DNA of 64,000 nt from Microcoleus vaginatus WJT46-NPBG5 (GCA_019359355.1 JAHHHM010000013.1:62001-126000); one strand, 5' to 3'. Numbered from the stretch's first letter, positions 28,419 through 38,216 are shown. Notes: generated from the sequence alone by a model not told the origin. Translations and numbers: made by a program.

Positions 28419-28980
28419 CTATACAAATTCAGCTATTTCTGTTACAGATACTAGAGGAAATGCCATACTAAATTCACACTCAACATAATTTCCCTCTAGA
28501 AGCTGATAAAACTTTAAAACTCGCCCGTTATATTTCCAAAATTCCGGAATGCCGAGTGCTGAATAAATCCCGAACTTGTTAACGGAACTGCTGGTAATAT
28601 CAATTTCAATGCCTAAATCAGGAGGCGTATCGGTTTGTAAATCAAGTGTTTGCCGGCCTCTCACTGCCCGTTCATTTTGAATATCATAACAATTATCCCG
28701 TTCTATGCCTTTCTTTAAATCTTCTTGCTTCAGCGTCATCGCAGCCGGCGCTTTTAACTTCTATATTTAATTCTTCTCCTAAAGCCATAATAAAATTACC
28801 GAGATTGCTTTTGTAGTTTTCAGGCTCGAACAGTGGAGCGATAATTTTTAACGTACCCTGATCGTAAGCAAATCGCCAACCTCGATCCTCACCTGTGTCC
28901 CTCAGTATGGCTTCAAAAGTTGGCCAGCTAATATTTTTAAGGAGGGTTCGCTGTTCTGCTGGAGTTGAGGTAGTAATCAT
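28419..28980 (-). pseudogene. Uma2-family (DUF820) putative nuclease, frameshifted
   Basis: Two overlapping minus-strand frames together make one Uma2 protein. The first (start ATG at 28980) gives MITTSTPAEQ through EVKSAGC and then runs into unrelated residues. The second resumes as MTLKQEDLKKGIERDNCY and contains the PD-(D/E)xK-fold elements PPDLGIEIDI and GIPEFWKY. Family members read continuously across this join, so a single frameshift near 28737 is the simplest explanation. Uma2 proteins are very numerous in cyanobacteria and their role is not settled. The gene is probably inactive unless this is a sequencing error or programmed shift. Confidence 0.75.
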
Positions 28981-29195
28981 CTCAAAATTATAGCAGTTCC
29001 AACACAGGTGAGGTACAAACGCAGTTTCCAAATAAAAACACATAAAGAACCCATCTTAACCAGGTAGAAAGGTTCATTACTAAAAAAGTAATAGCAATGA
29101 GTGTTTACTTTTCCAACTCATTCAGCAAGCCCTAACTAAACCGTATTGAATTATAATGCTCTCTCAACAGCGACTCATCCCGAAACTCAGAAACG

Positions 29196-30293
29196 ATGTC
29201 CAACCAAGCGTCTGACCGTCTTAAACAAAATGCTGAAAAAATTATGGGGATGTGGGAGAAGCGGGCGCGTGATGAAGTCAGCGCATCAACGCATCAAGAT
29301 TCTCTTGTTTTGCAAGATTCCCTACCTCTGTACTTAAACCAACTGGTAGATGAACTCTCAAACAGAATTCTCAGGACATCTGCCCGAATCACAGCCGACG
29401 AGGTAGAAAGTACGCGGATTGGCAAGCTGCATGGGCATGAACGGGCGGGGTATGCGGACTACTCCATGAGTCACCTCATTTTCGAGTATCACATCCTCCG
29501 TCAAGTAATCTTTCAAGTTTTAGAAGAAGAAGCACCTTTGGAAGTGCAGGATAGAGACATTATTATCGGCTCTATTGAGCAAGCCGTTAATGACGCTGCT
29601 ACTCAATTCTCCGAAACGCTGCGAGATATTCAAGAGCTATTTATGGTGACGCTAACTCACGACCTCAGAGGGCCTCTTAATGTTGTAAAAATGGGAGCTC
29701 ACCTAACTCTGCGGCGGCTTGAACGAGGAGACACCCACATAGATGTGGCGACTAGGATGATCAGTGCGGTCAATCGGCTAGATTCGATGATTCAAAATCT
29801 GCTTGATGCGAGTCGGCTGCGGGCCGGACAGAGCTTAAAGATGGAATTTGAAGAATGCGATTTAGAGGTGCTAGTCCAAGAGGTAGTAGAAGATTTGAGC
29901 TTCGCTTATGGAGAGCGGTTCGTTATCGTCTGTGATGCTGAGATCAGGATTTATTGCAGTTGTAAAGAACTACGGCGGGTGATTGAAAATTTAGCAATTA
30001 ACGCTGTGAAATATGGTGCGCCTAGTAGGCCGATTACACTCACACTCCAGCCAACTGAAAGGCAGATCAGCCTTACTATCCATAATGAAGGCGAGCCGAT
30101 CACCCTAGACGCTCAATCCATCCTATTTCAACAATTTCGTCGCACTATCGCTGCCGAGGAGCAAACCGGCTGGGGATTAGGATTATTTTTAGCAAAGAGT
30201 ATTACTGAAGCGCATCAAGGGACGCTGGAAGTTGAAAGTGGAGAGGGCAAAGGGACAAGCTTTATTATCAAGTTACCAAAAGTTCTTCTTTAG
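29196..30293 (+). CDS. Soluble histidine kinase with RsbRD-like N-terminal domain
   Basis: 365 residues. The N-terminal helical region (about 10-145), with the HGHERAGY segment, resembles the RsbRD/RsbT-antagonist N-terminal domain, a globin-like or four-helix sensor. HisKA follows with His155 in THDLRGPLNV, then HATPase with NLAINAVKYG and GWGLGLFLAK. There is no membrane segment or receiver domain. A possible upstream ORF overlaps but is not supported. The gene stands alone, so the cognate regulator is unknown. Confidence 0.85.
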   Translation: MSNQASDRLKQNAEKIMGMWEKRARDEVSASTHQDSLVLQDSLPLYLNQLVDELSNRILRTSARITADEVESTRIGKLHGHERAGYADYSMSHLIFEYHILRQVIFQVLEEEAPLEVQDRDIIIGSIEQAVNDAATQFSETLRDIQELFMVTLTHDLRGPLNVVKMGAHLTLRRLERGDTHIDVATRMISAVNRLDSMIQNLLDASRLRAGQSLKMEFEECDLEVLVQEVVEDLSFAYGERFVIVCDAEIRIYCSCKELRRVIENLAINAVKYGAPSRPITLTLQPTERQISLTIHNEGEPITLDAQSILFQQFRRTIAAEEQTGWGLGLFLAKSITEAHQGTLEVESGEGKGTSFIIKLPKVLL

Positions 30294-30469
30294 TTTGAGA
30301 CATTAAGACTAAGAATAAAAATAGGGTATAAAATAATGAATCCACAGTCCACATTTTGAGCTGACCCACAGAGGAAGCGCTTCAGCAAACGCGATCGCTG
30401 CGACAATACAAGAGTCGGTAAATTTTAAAGTACATAAGTTAAGCGTTGCTCAGCCGGCAAGAGAAATTG

Positions 30470-30838
30470 TCAATCACCACCGCTACCACACCCACCATCA
30501 CTACCGCTATCACACCCACTATCTCCACCACTATCACCCCCGCCACCGCCATCGCTATCACCCCAACTCCCTCCACCGAAACTATCACTTATACTACAAT
30601 AACTATTATTCAAATCATTATCTCGAAAAGTACCTCTATAATTGCTTCCAGAGTTTTTCATTTCCTCTAATGAATTTGCAGCCCTCTTTGCAGCTAAAAA
30701 AATCAACAATAAACTTGAAAAAACTGTAATCAATATTATCCAATCGTTCATCGTATATCTTCCATTTTTAACTGCAACTAAAGAAGCAATCAAAAAGTAA
30801 AATCCAAGGCATACCAGAGATATCCGCCAACCATTCAT
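30470..30838 (-). CDS. Small two-span membrane protein with Gly/Ser/Asp-rich tail
   Basis: 122 residues with two membrane segments (about 5-23 and 33-49), then a charged linker and a low-complexity tail made of Gly, Ser, Asp and two Cys. I recognise no family. The sequence around the first ATG (30838) is repeated at the second in-frame ATG (30751): GTTAAAAA, then GAAGA, then ATGAA(T/C)G(G/A)TTG in both. So the first 29 residues may be an in-frame duplication of the leader and first membrane segment, and 30751 is an equally good start. The plus strand here codes only a Thr/Ile-rich shadow. Confidence 0.55.
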   Translation of the reverse strand: MNGWRISLVCLGFYFLIASLVAVKNGRYTMNDWIILITVFSSLLLIFLAAKRAANSLEEMKNSGSNYRGTFRDNDLNNSYCSISDSFGGGSWGDSDGGGGGDSGGDSGCDSGSDGGCGSGGD

Positions 30839-30912
30839 CGTGTTTCTTCACTTTTTAACTAACGTTCGGAAATTCCTAATTGCTCTAAAATACTCATTTT
30901 ATTTGCTTAGTA

Positions 30913-30931
30913 GGGTGGGTAATTCCCACCC
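30913..30931 (-). terminator. Hairpin after sufS
   Basis: GGGTGGG (30913-30919) and CCCACCC (30925-30931) pair perfectly around TAATT, 8 bases past the sufS stop. It is the likely end of the suf operon, although no U-run follows. It resembles the hairpin at 17795-17815. Confidence 0.55.
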
Positions 30932-30938
30932 CGGCATC

Positions 30939-32201
30939 TTAACCAAAAATTCCGCCAAAAAACTCAATCGCTTCTTTTAAAGAACCGACGAAAATATCAA
31001 TTTCCTCACGAGTGTTGTAGAAATATAAACTTGCCCGTGCAGTAGATTGAGCCTTTAAATAGCGGTGTAAAGGTTGCGTGCAATGATGACCGGCACGAAT
31101 CGCAACCCCAGCTTGATCTAAAATTGTCGAGAGATCGTGGGGATGAACATCACCGGCAGTAAACGCAGCCAGCGCCGCCCTGCCACTGCCATCTGCTTTC
31201 GGCTGGGGACCATATAGTGTGAGTTCAGGAATTTGTCGCAATTGCTCGAACAAATAACCCGTCAATTCATGCTCATAAGCCTCAATATTGTGCATTCCCA
31301 CACTCATGAGGTAATCGACTGCCGCACCTAATGCAATCGCTTCGGCTATTGCCGGCGTTCCCGCTTCAAATTTTGCCGGCACATCTGCATAAGTCGAGTG
31401 ATCTAGAAACACATCTGCAATCATTTCACCGCCGCCCAAAAACGGTGGCATTGAGCGTAAAACACCTAATTTCCCATACAGAAAACCGATGCCGGTGGGA
31501 GCGCACATTTTATGTCCAGAAGCCACTAACCAATCACAGTCAAGCGCCTGAACATCAATTGCCATGTGAGGCGCACTTTGGCAAGCATCAATTAATACTT
31601 TTGCGCCGTATTTGTGGGCAATTGCAGCAATTTCTTGCACTGGGTTGATGCAGCCCAAGGTATTAGAAACATGAACCACAGACACCAACTTCGTTTTATC
31701 TGAAATCAGTGTCTTAAACTGTTCCATGTCAAACTCTTGGGTTTCAGTTAGTTCAACAAACTTCAGCACCGCGCCGGTTTTCTGAGCGACTATTTGCCAG
31801 GGAACTAAATTGCTGTGGTGTTCCATTACCGAGAGAATAATTTCATCTCCCTTCTGTAACGTACTCAAACCCCAGGCGTAGGCAACTAAATTAATTGCTT
31901 CACTGGCATTACGAGTATAAATAATCTCTTGATGTGATGCCGCATTCACAAACTTAGCAACTTTTTCCCGCGCCGCTTCATAGGCTTCCGTTGCCCTGGC
32001 ACTAAGGGTATGAACGCCTCTATGAACGTTAGAATTGTACTGATCGTAGTACATTTTTAACGTTTCAATCACCTGCAAAGGCTTTTGAGACGTTGCGGCA
32101 TTATCCAAATAAACTAAACGATGTCCGTTGACTTCTTGCAGCAAAATTGTGAAGTCCGGGCGAACTCTACTAGCGAGCGTTTTTTCTTGAATAAGAGTCA
32201 T
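30939..32201 (-). CDS. sufS: Cysteine desulfurase SufS
   Basis: A 420-residue group II cysteine desulfurase that takes sulfur from cysteine for Fe-S cluster assembly. The pyridoxal-phosphate lysine is K231 in [11 protein letters not shown], and the persulfide-carrying cysteine is C374 in [11 protein letters not shown]. Other blocks are [11 protein letters not shown], the [10 protein letters not shown] helix and DACQSAPH. Length is typical. It is the last gene of the sufB-C-D-S order. A 271-base gap with a large palindrome separates it from sufD, so it may have an extra promoter or processing site. Confidence 0.95.
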   Translation of the reverse strand: MTLIQEKTLASRVRPDFTILLQEVNGHRLVYLDNAATSQKPLQVIETLKMYYDQYNSNVHRGVHTLSARATEAYEAAREKVAKFVNAASHQEIIYTRNASEAINLVAYAWGLSTLQKGDEIILSVMEHHSNLVPWQIVAQKTGAVLKFVELTETQEFDMEQFKTLISDKTKLVSVVHVSNTLGCINPVQEIAAIAHKYGAKVLIDACQSAPHMAIDVQALDCDWLVASGHKMCAPTGIGFLYGKLGVLRSMPPFLGGGEMIADVFLDHSTYADVPAKFEAGTPAIAEAIALGAAVDYLMSVGMHNIEAYEHELTGYLFEQLRQIPELTLYGPQPKADGSGRAALAAFTAGDVHPHDLSTILDQAGVAIRAGHHCTQPLHRYLKAQSTARASLYFYNTREEIDIFVGSLKEAIEFFGGIFG

Positions 32202-32434
32202 GGCATTGAAGGATAAAGAATGAAGTGAGACAGTGTATCTTGCTTGTAATCCAATACTTCTGAGTTTTAAATTTTACATTTGAAAGGCTGGAGGAGCGAG
32301 CTTTATTAAGAAGGATTGGTACTTACCGAGTTACTCGCAAATTTAAATAGATCCGACTCTGGAATAGCGAGTAAAGCAGTATTCAATATGAATGTATAGG
32401 CTCATTTTTAACAATCCGTTAAACCGGACTTTCG

Positions 32435-32469
32435 CGATTAGCCGGGGATTTAAATCCCCGACTTAATCG
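32435..32469. repeat. Large palindrome in the sufD-sufS gap
   Basis: CGGGGATTTAAATCCCCG (32443-32460) is a perfect 18-base palindrome. CGATTA (32435-32440) and TAATCG (32464-32469) extend the stem. It sits 4 bases past the sufD stop. The palindrome CGGGGATTTAAATCCCCG is a familiar dispersed element in cyanobacteria. It could cap the upstream mRNA or act as a partial terminator before sufS. Confidence 0.75.
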
Positions 32470-32472
32470 AAG

Positions 32473-33846
32473 TTAGGATCTACAAGCAACACACTGAGAA
32501 AGCATTTTTCGCAAAGAAACCACCGGCAGTTGCTGGATAATTTCGCCGGCAAACGCATCCATCAGCAAATTGCAACTAGCTTCTCTATCCAAGCCGCGAC
32601 TTTGCAGATAAAATACTTCATCAGCCTCCAATTGGCTAACCGTCGCGCCGTGGGAACACTTGACATTATCAGCCGTAATTTCTAACTGCGGCTTTGTATC
32701 CACACGCGCTTTCGGAGATAGCAGCAAATTGCGATTCAACTGCGCGGCATTCGTCAACTGCGCCGGCTTGGGAACAAACACTTTCCCGTTGAACACTGCA
32801 TGAGCGCGATCATCCACAATACATTTATGCAGTTGATTCGTTGTGCCGTGCGGGTGGTTGAGTGCAATGGTACTGTGAGTGTCTCCCAACTGTTCACCGG
32901 CAAGCATAGTTAAACCATAGAGTGAGGTATCTGTCGCCTCGCCGGTTTGGAAAACCTCTAAATTGTGCCGCGACAGCTTTCCGCCCAAACTCACTGCATG
33001 ACAGGCATAGCGACTGTTTCGGGCTTGTGAAACCGCTGTTTTGCCAATGTGAAACGCATCAGCCCCGTCTCGCTGAATGCGAAGATGGACAACCGAGGCA
33101 TTTTCCTGCGCCCAAATTTCTGTGACTGCATTCGTAAAATAAGGGTGAGCAGTTGAGACATCGGGACATCCCTGCGCCGCAGTTGCGTAATGCTCAACCA
33201 GCGTTACCGCACTTCCTGCCTCAGCGACTACCAGACAGCGCGGCTGCACAAACACCGGCACTTCACCTGTAACCGAGATAAACAGCAGGTGAACCGGCAC
33301 TTCAACAGCTTGATTTTTTGCCACCCACACCACTGCCGCATCTGTCAAACCGGCAGTATTCAGCGCGGTGAACACTTCCTGTGCTCCCGGTTGCTTCGCC
33401 AGATACTCACCGATGCGTTGGCGCTCATTGGGCGGCAATTGGCCTAAATTTCCCACAAACACGCCTTCTGGCAAGCCGGTAAGGGAAGACAGCTTGGGGG
33501 CGAAAACGCCGTTGACAAAAACGAGCCGGCTGTCAGAGGCTTCCGGCAACATCAGCAAATCAATCGGTACATCTGCCGGTTCGGGGGGTTCAGGCAATGC
33601 GCCGGCAAAATTCACCTCTAACAGTTTGGAAAGATCCGTAAACCGCCATTCTTCATCCCGTTTTGTGGGAATTGCCAACTCGCGCACCCAAGTCGCCGCA
33701 TTATCCCGCACCTGCTGCAACCAAGCAGCGGTTTGAGCGTCTAGTGCAAACTCCGGAGGAACGATTCGCGAAGCGCCCCCACGCGCCTCATGCAGCAACT
33801 GATCTAAATAAGTCACTTCTGGCTTAACCGCAACTTGATTGCTCAT
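32473..33846 (-). CDS. sufD: SufD, scaffold subunit of the SufBCD complex
   Basis: 457 residues of the SufB/SufD beta-helix family. The conserved late region is clear: [20 protein letters not shown], then a stretch ending [12 protein letters not shown], and [24 protein letters not shown]. SufD forms the SufBC2D complex that builds 4Fe-4S clusters and mainly has a structural and iron-supply role. The start ATG overlaps the sufC stop by 4 bases (ATGA), so translation is coupled. Length is normal. Confidence 0.95.
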   Translation of the reverse strand: MSNQVAVKPEVTYLDQLLHEARGGASRIVPPEFALDAQTAAWLQQVRDNAATWVRELAIPTKRDEEWRFTDLSKLLEVNFAGALPEPPEPADVPIDLLMLPEASDSRLVFVNGVFAPKLSSLTGLPEGVFVGNLGQLPPNERQRIGEYLAKQPGAQEVFTALNTAGLTDAAVVWVAKNQAVEVPVHLLFISVTGEVPVFVQPRCLVVAEAGSAVTLVEHYATAAQGCPDVSTAHPYFTNAVTEIWAQENASVVHLRIQRDGADAFHIGKTAVSQARNSRYACHAVSLGGKLSRHNLEVFQTGEATDTSLYGLTMLAGEQLGDTHSTIALNHPHGTTNQLHKCIVDDRAHAVFNGKVFVPKPAQLTNAAQLNRNLLLSPKARVDTKPQLEITADNVKCSHGATVSQLEADEVFYLQSRGLDREASCNLLMDAFAGEIIQQLPVVSLRKMLSQCVACRS

Positions 33847-34634
33847 CGCGCCGCCACCTCAGCTTCCTCGTCTTCTGTCACCCAGTCATAGCCGCGACTT
33901 TCTAATTCCAAAGCCAAATCTTTGGTGCCGGTGGTAACAATTCGCCCCGCTTCCATGACATGAACAAAATCAGGCACAATGTAAGTCAGCAACCGCTGAT
34001 AGTGCGTAATCACCAGCATTGTATTTTGAGCGTTGGCAATTGTATTGACGCCATTGGATACGATCTTCAATGCATCAATATCGAGTCCTGAATCTGTCTC
34101 ATCCAAAATGGCTAATTTTGGTTCAAGCAGTGCCATTTGCAAAATTTCATTCCGCTTCTTTTCGCCGCCAGAAAATCCTTCATTGACGCTGCGACTTAAG
34201 AAGGCTGGATTCATTTTGACAACTTCCAGTTTTTCTTTGATTAAGTCATCAAAATCAAATACGTCTAATTCTTCTAAACCCTTCTGTTTTTGGTGAGAGT
34301 TGTAAGCCACACGCAAAAAGTCCAGATTGCTGACACCGGGAATTTCTAGGGGATATTGAAACGCCAGGAAAACACCGGCTCTCGCCCGATCTTCGGGTTC
34401 TAAATCTAGCAAATTCTGTCCGAGAAAGATGACTTCTCCGCCTGTTACGGTGTAGTCTGGATGGCCAGCTAACACTTTAGAAAAGGTACTTTTTCCAGAG
34501 CCATTTGGCCCCATGATGGCATGGATTTCTCCTGCCTTCATTTCTAAGTTCAAACCTTTTAGGATTTCAATGCCATCAACTTCTGCTTTTAAATCCCGAA
34601 CTGATAGCACCACTTCACTATTGTCAATAATCAT
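33843..34634 (-). CDS. sufC: SufC, ATPase subunit of the SufBCD complex
   Basis: 263 residues of an ABC-type ATPase. Walker A reads GPNGSGKST, the signature [11 protein letters not shown] and Walker [13 protein letters not shown]. The unusual ending of the signature and the DSGLD element are typical of SufC. It powers conformational change in SufBCD. It follows sufB after a 164-base gap that contains repeated hairpins and is coupled to sufD. Confidence 0.97.
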   Translation of the reverse strand: MIIDNSEVVLSVRDLKAEVDGIEILKGLNLEMKAGEIHAIMGPNGSGKSTFSKVLAGHPDYTVTGGEVIFLGQNLLDLEPEDRARAGVFLAFQYPLEIPGVSNLDFLRVAYNSHQKQKGLEELDVFDFDDLIKEKLEVVKMNPAFLSRSVNEGFSGGEKKRNEILQMALLEPKLAILDETDSGLDIDALKIVSNGVNTIANAQNTMLVITHYQRLLTYIVPDFVHVMEAGRIVTTGTKDLALELESRGYDWVTEDEEAEVAAR

Positions 34635-34694
34635 CTGTCTGTTTTGTTGCGTCCTCTACGCCGGCAATCGGTAATTTTTTTTAACCGCAGATTC

Positions 34695-34790
34695 CGCAGG
34701 TGAAACTTGAATGTGCTGCACTCGTCATTCAAGTTCTACCTGCGTCCACAGATAAACGCAGATAATATCTGTGTCCCTCTGTGTTTATCT
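34695..34790. repeat. Hairpin-rich intercistronic element between sufC and sufB
   Basis: A long hairpin is formed by CGCAGGT (34695-34701) plus AACTTGAATG (34704-34713) with CATTCAAGTT (34726-34735) plus ACCTGCG (34738-34744). A second structure follows: CAGATAAAC (34749-34757) with GTTTATCTG (34782-34790), enclosing GCAGAT/ATCTGT. Words such as CGCAGATAA recur here. It may tune the ratio of sufB to the rest of the operon by processing or partial termination. Confidence 0.65.
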
Positions 34791-34798
34791 GCAGTTTT

Positions 34799-36238
34799 TT
34801 AACCAACGGTTCCTTCTAGTTTTAAGCTCAACAGCCGATCAGCTTCTACGGCAAATTCCATTGGCAGTTCATTAAACACTTGTTTGCAGAAACCACTAAT
34901 CATCATGGAAATGGCATCTTCAGGTGAAATACCTCGTTGTGCGAAGAAGAATAGCTGATCTTCTCCAATTTTGGAGGTTGATGCTTCGTGTTCGACTTTG
35001 GCGGTGTTGTTTTGAACTTGAATGTAGGGGAAGGTATTGGCTTGGGCATTATCCCCAATCAGCATAGAATCGCACTGAGAATAATTCCGTGCGCCGGTTG
35101 CTTTTGGCCCCATTTTCACTAAGCCGCGATAGCTATTTTTGGAGTTGCCGGCAGAAATTCCTTTGGAAATAATCGTGCTGCGGGTGTTTTTGCCGATATG
35201 CACCATTTTGGTGCCGGTGTCAGCTTGCTGTTTGTGATTGGTTAGGGCAACTGAGTAAAATTCCCCAACAGAATTATCACCCACTAATACACAACTGGGA
35301 TATTTCCAAGTAATTGCCGAGCCGGTTTCAACTTGTGTCCAAGATATTTTGGAATTGACGCCTTGGCACAAACCCCGTTTGGTGACAAAGTTGTAAATTC
35401 CGCCTTTGCCGTTTTCGTCGCCGGCATACCAGTTTTGCACCGTGGAATATTTAATTTCAGCATTATCCATCGTCACCAATTCCACGACGGCAGCGTGTAA
35501 CTGATTGGTGTCAAACATGGGGGCGGTGCAGCCTTCCAAATAGGTGACAGAACTGCCTTCTTCGGCAACAATTAAGGTACGTTCAAACTGACCCGAATCG
35601 CCGTTGTTAATCCGGAAGTAGGTAGACAGATCCATCGGGCATTTGACGCCTTTGGGGATATACACAAAGGAGCCATCGCTAAACACGGCTGAGTTGAGCG
35701 CAGCGAAGAAATTATCGCCCACCGGCACGACGCTGCCTAGGTATTTCTTGATCAATTCCGGATAGTCTTTAACAGCCTCGGAAATCGAGCAGAAAATTAC
35801 GCCTTCTTTAGCAAGTTTTTCTCTAAATGTTGTGGCGATAGAAACACTATCAAATACCGCATCAACGGCAACATTAGAAAGTCGCTTTTGTTCAGAAAGC
35901 GGAATTCCTAATTTTTCAAATGTTTCTAGCAAAGTCGGATCAACTTCTTCCAAACTATTAAGCTTCTTGGGCTGTTGTTTGGGCGCAGAGTAATAAATAA
36001 TGTCTTGATAATTAATCTGCGGATAAGTAACATGAGGCCACGTTGGCTCGGTCATTTTGAGCCACTGCCGGTAAGCTTTTAGGCGGAATTCCAACATGAA
36101 CTCCGGCTCGTTTTTCTTGGCCGAAATGAGGCGGACGACATCTTCACTTAACCCACGAGGGATAGTGTCGGATTCAATGTCGGTGACAAACCCGTATTTG
36201 TAGGGTTGGTTAACTAAGGTTTTGACTGTAGCACTCAT
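34799..36238 (-). CDS. sufB: SufB, Fe-S cluster assembly scaffold
   Basis: 479 residues, the usual length. Family blocks include [32 protein letters not shown], the core [28 protein letters not shown] and [15 protein letters not shown]. SufB receives sulfur from SufS/SufE and holds the nascent cluster in SufBC2D. It is first in the sufBCDS order here. The start is preceded by a GA-rich leader with two hairpins, after ftrC. With SufR boxes only upstream of ftrC, sufB may be read from the ftrC promoter or from its own site at 36239-36356. Confidence 0.97.
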   Translation of the reverse strand: MSATVKTLVNQPYKYGFVTDIESDTIPRGLSEDVVRLISAKKNEPEFMLEFRLKAYRQWLKMTEPTWPHVTYPQINYQDIIYYSAPKQQPKKLNSLEEVDPTLLETFEKLGIPLSEQKRLSNVAVDAVFDSVSIATTFREKLAKEGVIFCSISEAVKDYPELIKKYLGSVVPVGDNFFAALNSAVFSDGSFVYIPKGVKCPMDLSTYFRINNGDSGQFERTLIVAEEGSSVTYLEGCTAPMFDTNQLHAAVVELVTMDNAEIKYSTVQNWYAGDENGKGGIYNFVTKRGLCQGVNSKISWTQVETGSAITWKYPSCVLVGDNSVGEFYSVALTNHKQQADTGTKMVHIGKNTRSTIISKGISAGNSKNSYRGLVKMGPKATGARNYSQCDSMLIGDNAQANTFPYIQVQNNTAKVEHEASTSKIGEDQLFFFAQRGISPEDAISMMISGFCKQVFNELPMEFAVEADRLLSLKLEGTVG

Positions 36239-36289
36239 CGTCAGTGTGTTCTCTCTAATCTCTCAGAATCGGAAGTTCGTTCGTCGGAG

Positions 36290-36337
36290 GGTGAGCGTTG
36301 CCCACCTATTCTCTCTCTCTTAGTGGGCGCTGCCCAC
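36290..36337. repeat. Pair of GTGGGC hairpins between sufB and ftrC
   Basis: GTGGGC (36323-36328) pairs with GCCCAC (36332-36337) around a 3-base loop. GGTGAGC (about 36290) pairs with GCCCACC (to 36306) with one mismatch. Between them is a CT-rich run. They lack U-tails. They look like copies of the dispersed GTGGGC-NNN-GCCCAC palindrome and may act as RNA processing sites. Confidence 0.6.
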
Positions 36338-36356
36338 CCCACTGTGCTGCAATTTT

Positions 36357-36719
36357 TTAGTATTGATTTGTTGTCGCGCGAATTTCTTCAAATGTTATTT
36401 CTTGTTTGTCGCCGGCAAAGTCGTTGTCAGGCGTCAGAAACAGCATACAGTGGCATTCTTTGCGCTCCCGCATCGGCACGCAGGGGCAGTTCCAGAAAGC
36501 TGCAGCGACTTCGGCTTGTTTGTCGTCGTAGTGCCGGCAGGGGCACAAAGGTGAACCGAGTTCTTCTTTGTGCTTGGCGAGTCCTTCGATGACAACCGCT
36601 GTTATGCTCAGATCCGAGCAGAAGTAGGTGTCGGTGCGCTTCGCGTAGGTTTCCGAAAAGTGCCGCATCGCTTCGAGGTTTTTATCCGTTGCCTGGTTGG
36701 GGTTGTTTGCTGGATTCAT
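36357..36719 (-). CDS. ftrC: Ferredoxin:thioredoxin reductase, catalytic subunit
   Basis: 120 residues. It passes electrons from ferredoxin to thioredoxin through a 4Fe-4S cluster next to a disulfide. Seven cysteines are present: C34, C59, C61, C78, C80, C89 and C91, in CPC (59-61), CPC (78-80) and CHC (89-91). By comparison with the well-known Synechocystis enzyme, C59, C78, C80 and C89 hold the cluster and C61-C91 form the disulfide. It sits directly upstream of sufB on the same strand, between the suf genes and sufR, so it may share SufR control. The variable subunit is not in the window. Confidence 0.95.
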   Translation of the reverse strand: MNPANNPNQATDKNLEAMRHFSETYAKRTDTYFCSDLSITAVVIEGLAKHKEELGSPLCPCRHYDDKQAEVAAAFWNCPCVPMRERKECHCMLFLTPDNDFAGDKQEITFEEIRATTNQY

Positions 36720-36755
36720 TGCGTACCGATATATAGGAGCGAATTAAATTGCGTC

Positions 36756-36761
36756 TATAAT
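36756..36761 (+). promoter_or_regulatory. Consensus -10 box, candidate sufR promoter
   Basis: TATAAT on the plus strand, about 120 bases before sufR and 9 bases before the first SufR box. No clear -35 is seen. A start just after it would place the SufR box over the initial transcribed region, fitting autorepression. Confidence 0.4.
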
Positions 36762-36769
36762 GAATTAAA

Positions 36770-36783
36770 CAACGGAGTTGTTG
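36770..36783. promoter_or_regulatory. SufR operator 1 (CAAC-N6-GTTG)
   Basis: CAACGGAGTTGTTG matches exactly the inverted CAAC-N6-GTTG motif established for cyanobacterial SufR. It lies 51 bases upstream of the ftrC start. Confidence 0.85.
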
Positions 36784-36809
36784 CTTAATTCTATTTTAGG
36801 GTACTTTAG

Positions 36810-36823
36810 CAACACTCATGTTG
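36810..36823. promoter_or_regulatory. SufR operator 2 (CAAC-N6-GTTG)
   Basis: CAACACTCATGTTG is a second exact CAAC-N6-GTTG site, centred 40 bases from the first and 59 bases upstream of sufR. Two sites in the divergent region agree with the known SufR arrangement. Confidence 0.85.
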
Positions 36824-36881
36824 TCAAAGTCCACAAAGGCTTTTTTCAGTGCGGTTTTAGGCGTAGAGTTCTCGGAAGACG

Positions 36882-37538
36882 ATGGCCACCACTCACGAAA
36901 CCACCACTAAACAAGACATCCTGCAATATTTACTCAAGCAAGGTCAAGCAACCGCTCATGAACTAGCAGAATCGTTAGATATCAGTCCCCAAGCAATTCG
37001 CCGCCATCTCAAGGATTTAGAGGCGGAAGGGTTAATTCACTACCAGTCAGTTCACGCAGGAATGGGCCGGCCACAGCATTTATATGAGCTTACCCGTGAG
37101 GGGCGACATCGCTTTCCAGATCAATACGATAAATTTGCCATTTCCCTGCTGGACACACTGACGGAAACAGTTGGCCAAGAGCAGGTTAGTTCGATTTTAC
37201 GCAAACAGTGGCAGCGCAAGGCAATTGTATACCGAAACAGTCTGGGCAAGGGTTCTCTGCAAGAACGGGTTGCTAAATTGGTGGAACTGCGCCGTGCCGA
37301 GGGTTACATGGCGGAGTGGCATTCTGTTGAACCGGCACAGGGTACAGCCCAAACCGAGGGCGGGTTTATGATCAGTGAACATCACTGTGCGATTTCCCAC
37401 ATTGCGGAGTCTTTTCCCAATGTGTGCGATCACGAGTTAGAAATGTTTGCAACGGCGCTGGAAGATTGCACAGTAGAACGAACCCATTGGATTATTGATG
37501 GTCAGCATCAATGCGGTTATTTGATTAAAAGCCGGTGA
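36882..37538 (+). CDS. sufR: SufR, Fe-S-sensing transcriptional repressor of suf genes
   Basis: 218 residues. A DeoR/ArsR-type winged helix occupies the N-terminus (ILQYLLKQGQATAHELAESL, then a recognition helix SPQAIRRHLKDLEAEG). The C-terminal domain has C169, C182, C196 and C211, spaced C-x12-C-x13-C-x14-C, which is the cluster-binding pattern of SufR. Known function: with its 4Fe-4S cluster it binds CAAC-N6-GTTG and represses suf genes, and loss of the cluster under iron or oxidative stress relieves repression. Both sites are found just upstream. It is divergent from ftrC-sufBCDS. Confidence 0.96.
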   Translation: MATTHETTTKQDILQYLLKQGQATAHELAESLDISPQAIRRHLKDLEAEGLIHYQSVHAGMGRPQHLYELTREGRHRFPDQYDKFAISLLDTLTETVGQEQVSSILRKQWQRKAIVYRNSLGKGSLQERVAKLVELRRAEGYMAEWHSVEPAQGTAQTEGGFMISEHHCAISHIAESFPNVCDHELEMFATALEDCTVERTHWIIDGQHQCGYLIKSR

Positions 37539-37747
37539 TCGGAGACGAGGCAGGGGTAAGCCGGCACTCCACTTAATTTTTCTGCCTCTAGGGCGAGAAA
37601 GCGGAAGGGAAAATTTAGCAGTCTGCCATACAATAACGAATTAAATGCGCTTTAGCTGAACAAGTAACGGATAATCAGTTAAGGATAATTTTTAATTAAA
37701 TACGATGTTTCCCTGTACATCGATTAGCCTGAAGGTGAGAGTTTGAC

Positions 37748-38149
37748 ATGGCTGAACAACAGCAATCTGATCTACAATTTTTAACTTTAGAAGAGTGCGC
37801 TGAGGTAGACACGGCGCTGCTGTCTACGCGCGAGAAATTTTCGACGCGGTTGGCAATTTATGCGTTGAGAGTGCTTAAGCAAATCGCTGGAGAGACAGCT
37901 TTGAAGGTTGAAGAAGTGACGCCTCAACAGGTGAAAAATTGGATAGAAAAAGATGAGGCAATTCGGCAACAAATCGAAATTGACACCGGCTTTGCCAGCT
38001 TTTTTACAAATTTAGTGATTTCTTCTTTAAAGCCCTTAAAGCAAATTTCTCTGGAAACTGGGGTGCCGGTTGAAGATTTAACCGTTCGGCAAGTAGTTGC
38101 CTGGTTTGAAAAGCAGGCAAAGATGCGGCTAGCCACGCCTGAGTCCTGA
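37748..38149 (+). CDS. Hypothetical cyanobacterial protein
   Basis: 133 residues, soluble and helical, with no signal or membrane segment. Two similar halves can be seen: ALRVLKQIAGETALKVEEVT...QVKNWIEKD and SLKPLKQISLETGVPVEDLT...QVVAWFEKQ. So it appears to be an internal duplication of about 70 residues. I recognise no named family. The ATG follows GGTGAGAG, and a strong terminator follows the stop, so it is a single-gene unit. Confidence 0.75.
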   Translation: MAEQQQSDLQFLTLEECAEVDTALLSTREKFSTRLAIYALRVLKQIAGETALKVEEVTPQQVKNWIEKDEAIRQQIEIDTGFASFFTNLVISSLKPLKQISLETGVPVEDLTVRQVVAWFEKQAKMRLATPES

Positions 38150-38167
38150 GTTCTGAGGTGCCTATAA

Positions 38168-38216
38168 AATAAAGACGTTGCCTAAGATTTCTCTTCATAC
38201 AACGTCTTTATTAATT
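38168..38216 (+). terminator. Intrinsic terminator
   Basis: AATAAAGACGTTG (38168-38180) pairs perfectly over 13 bases with CAACGTCTTTATT (38200-38212), followed by AATTTTC. It ends the 37748-38149 transcript. Confidence 0.8.

Noticed and set aside
30446-30670. 74-codon plus-strand frame rich in Thr and Ile
   Set aside because: It is the complement of the Gly/Ser/Asp-rich tail of the minus-strand membrane protein, a low-complexity artefact.
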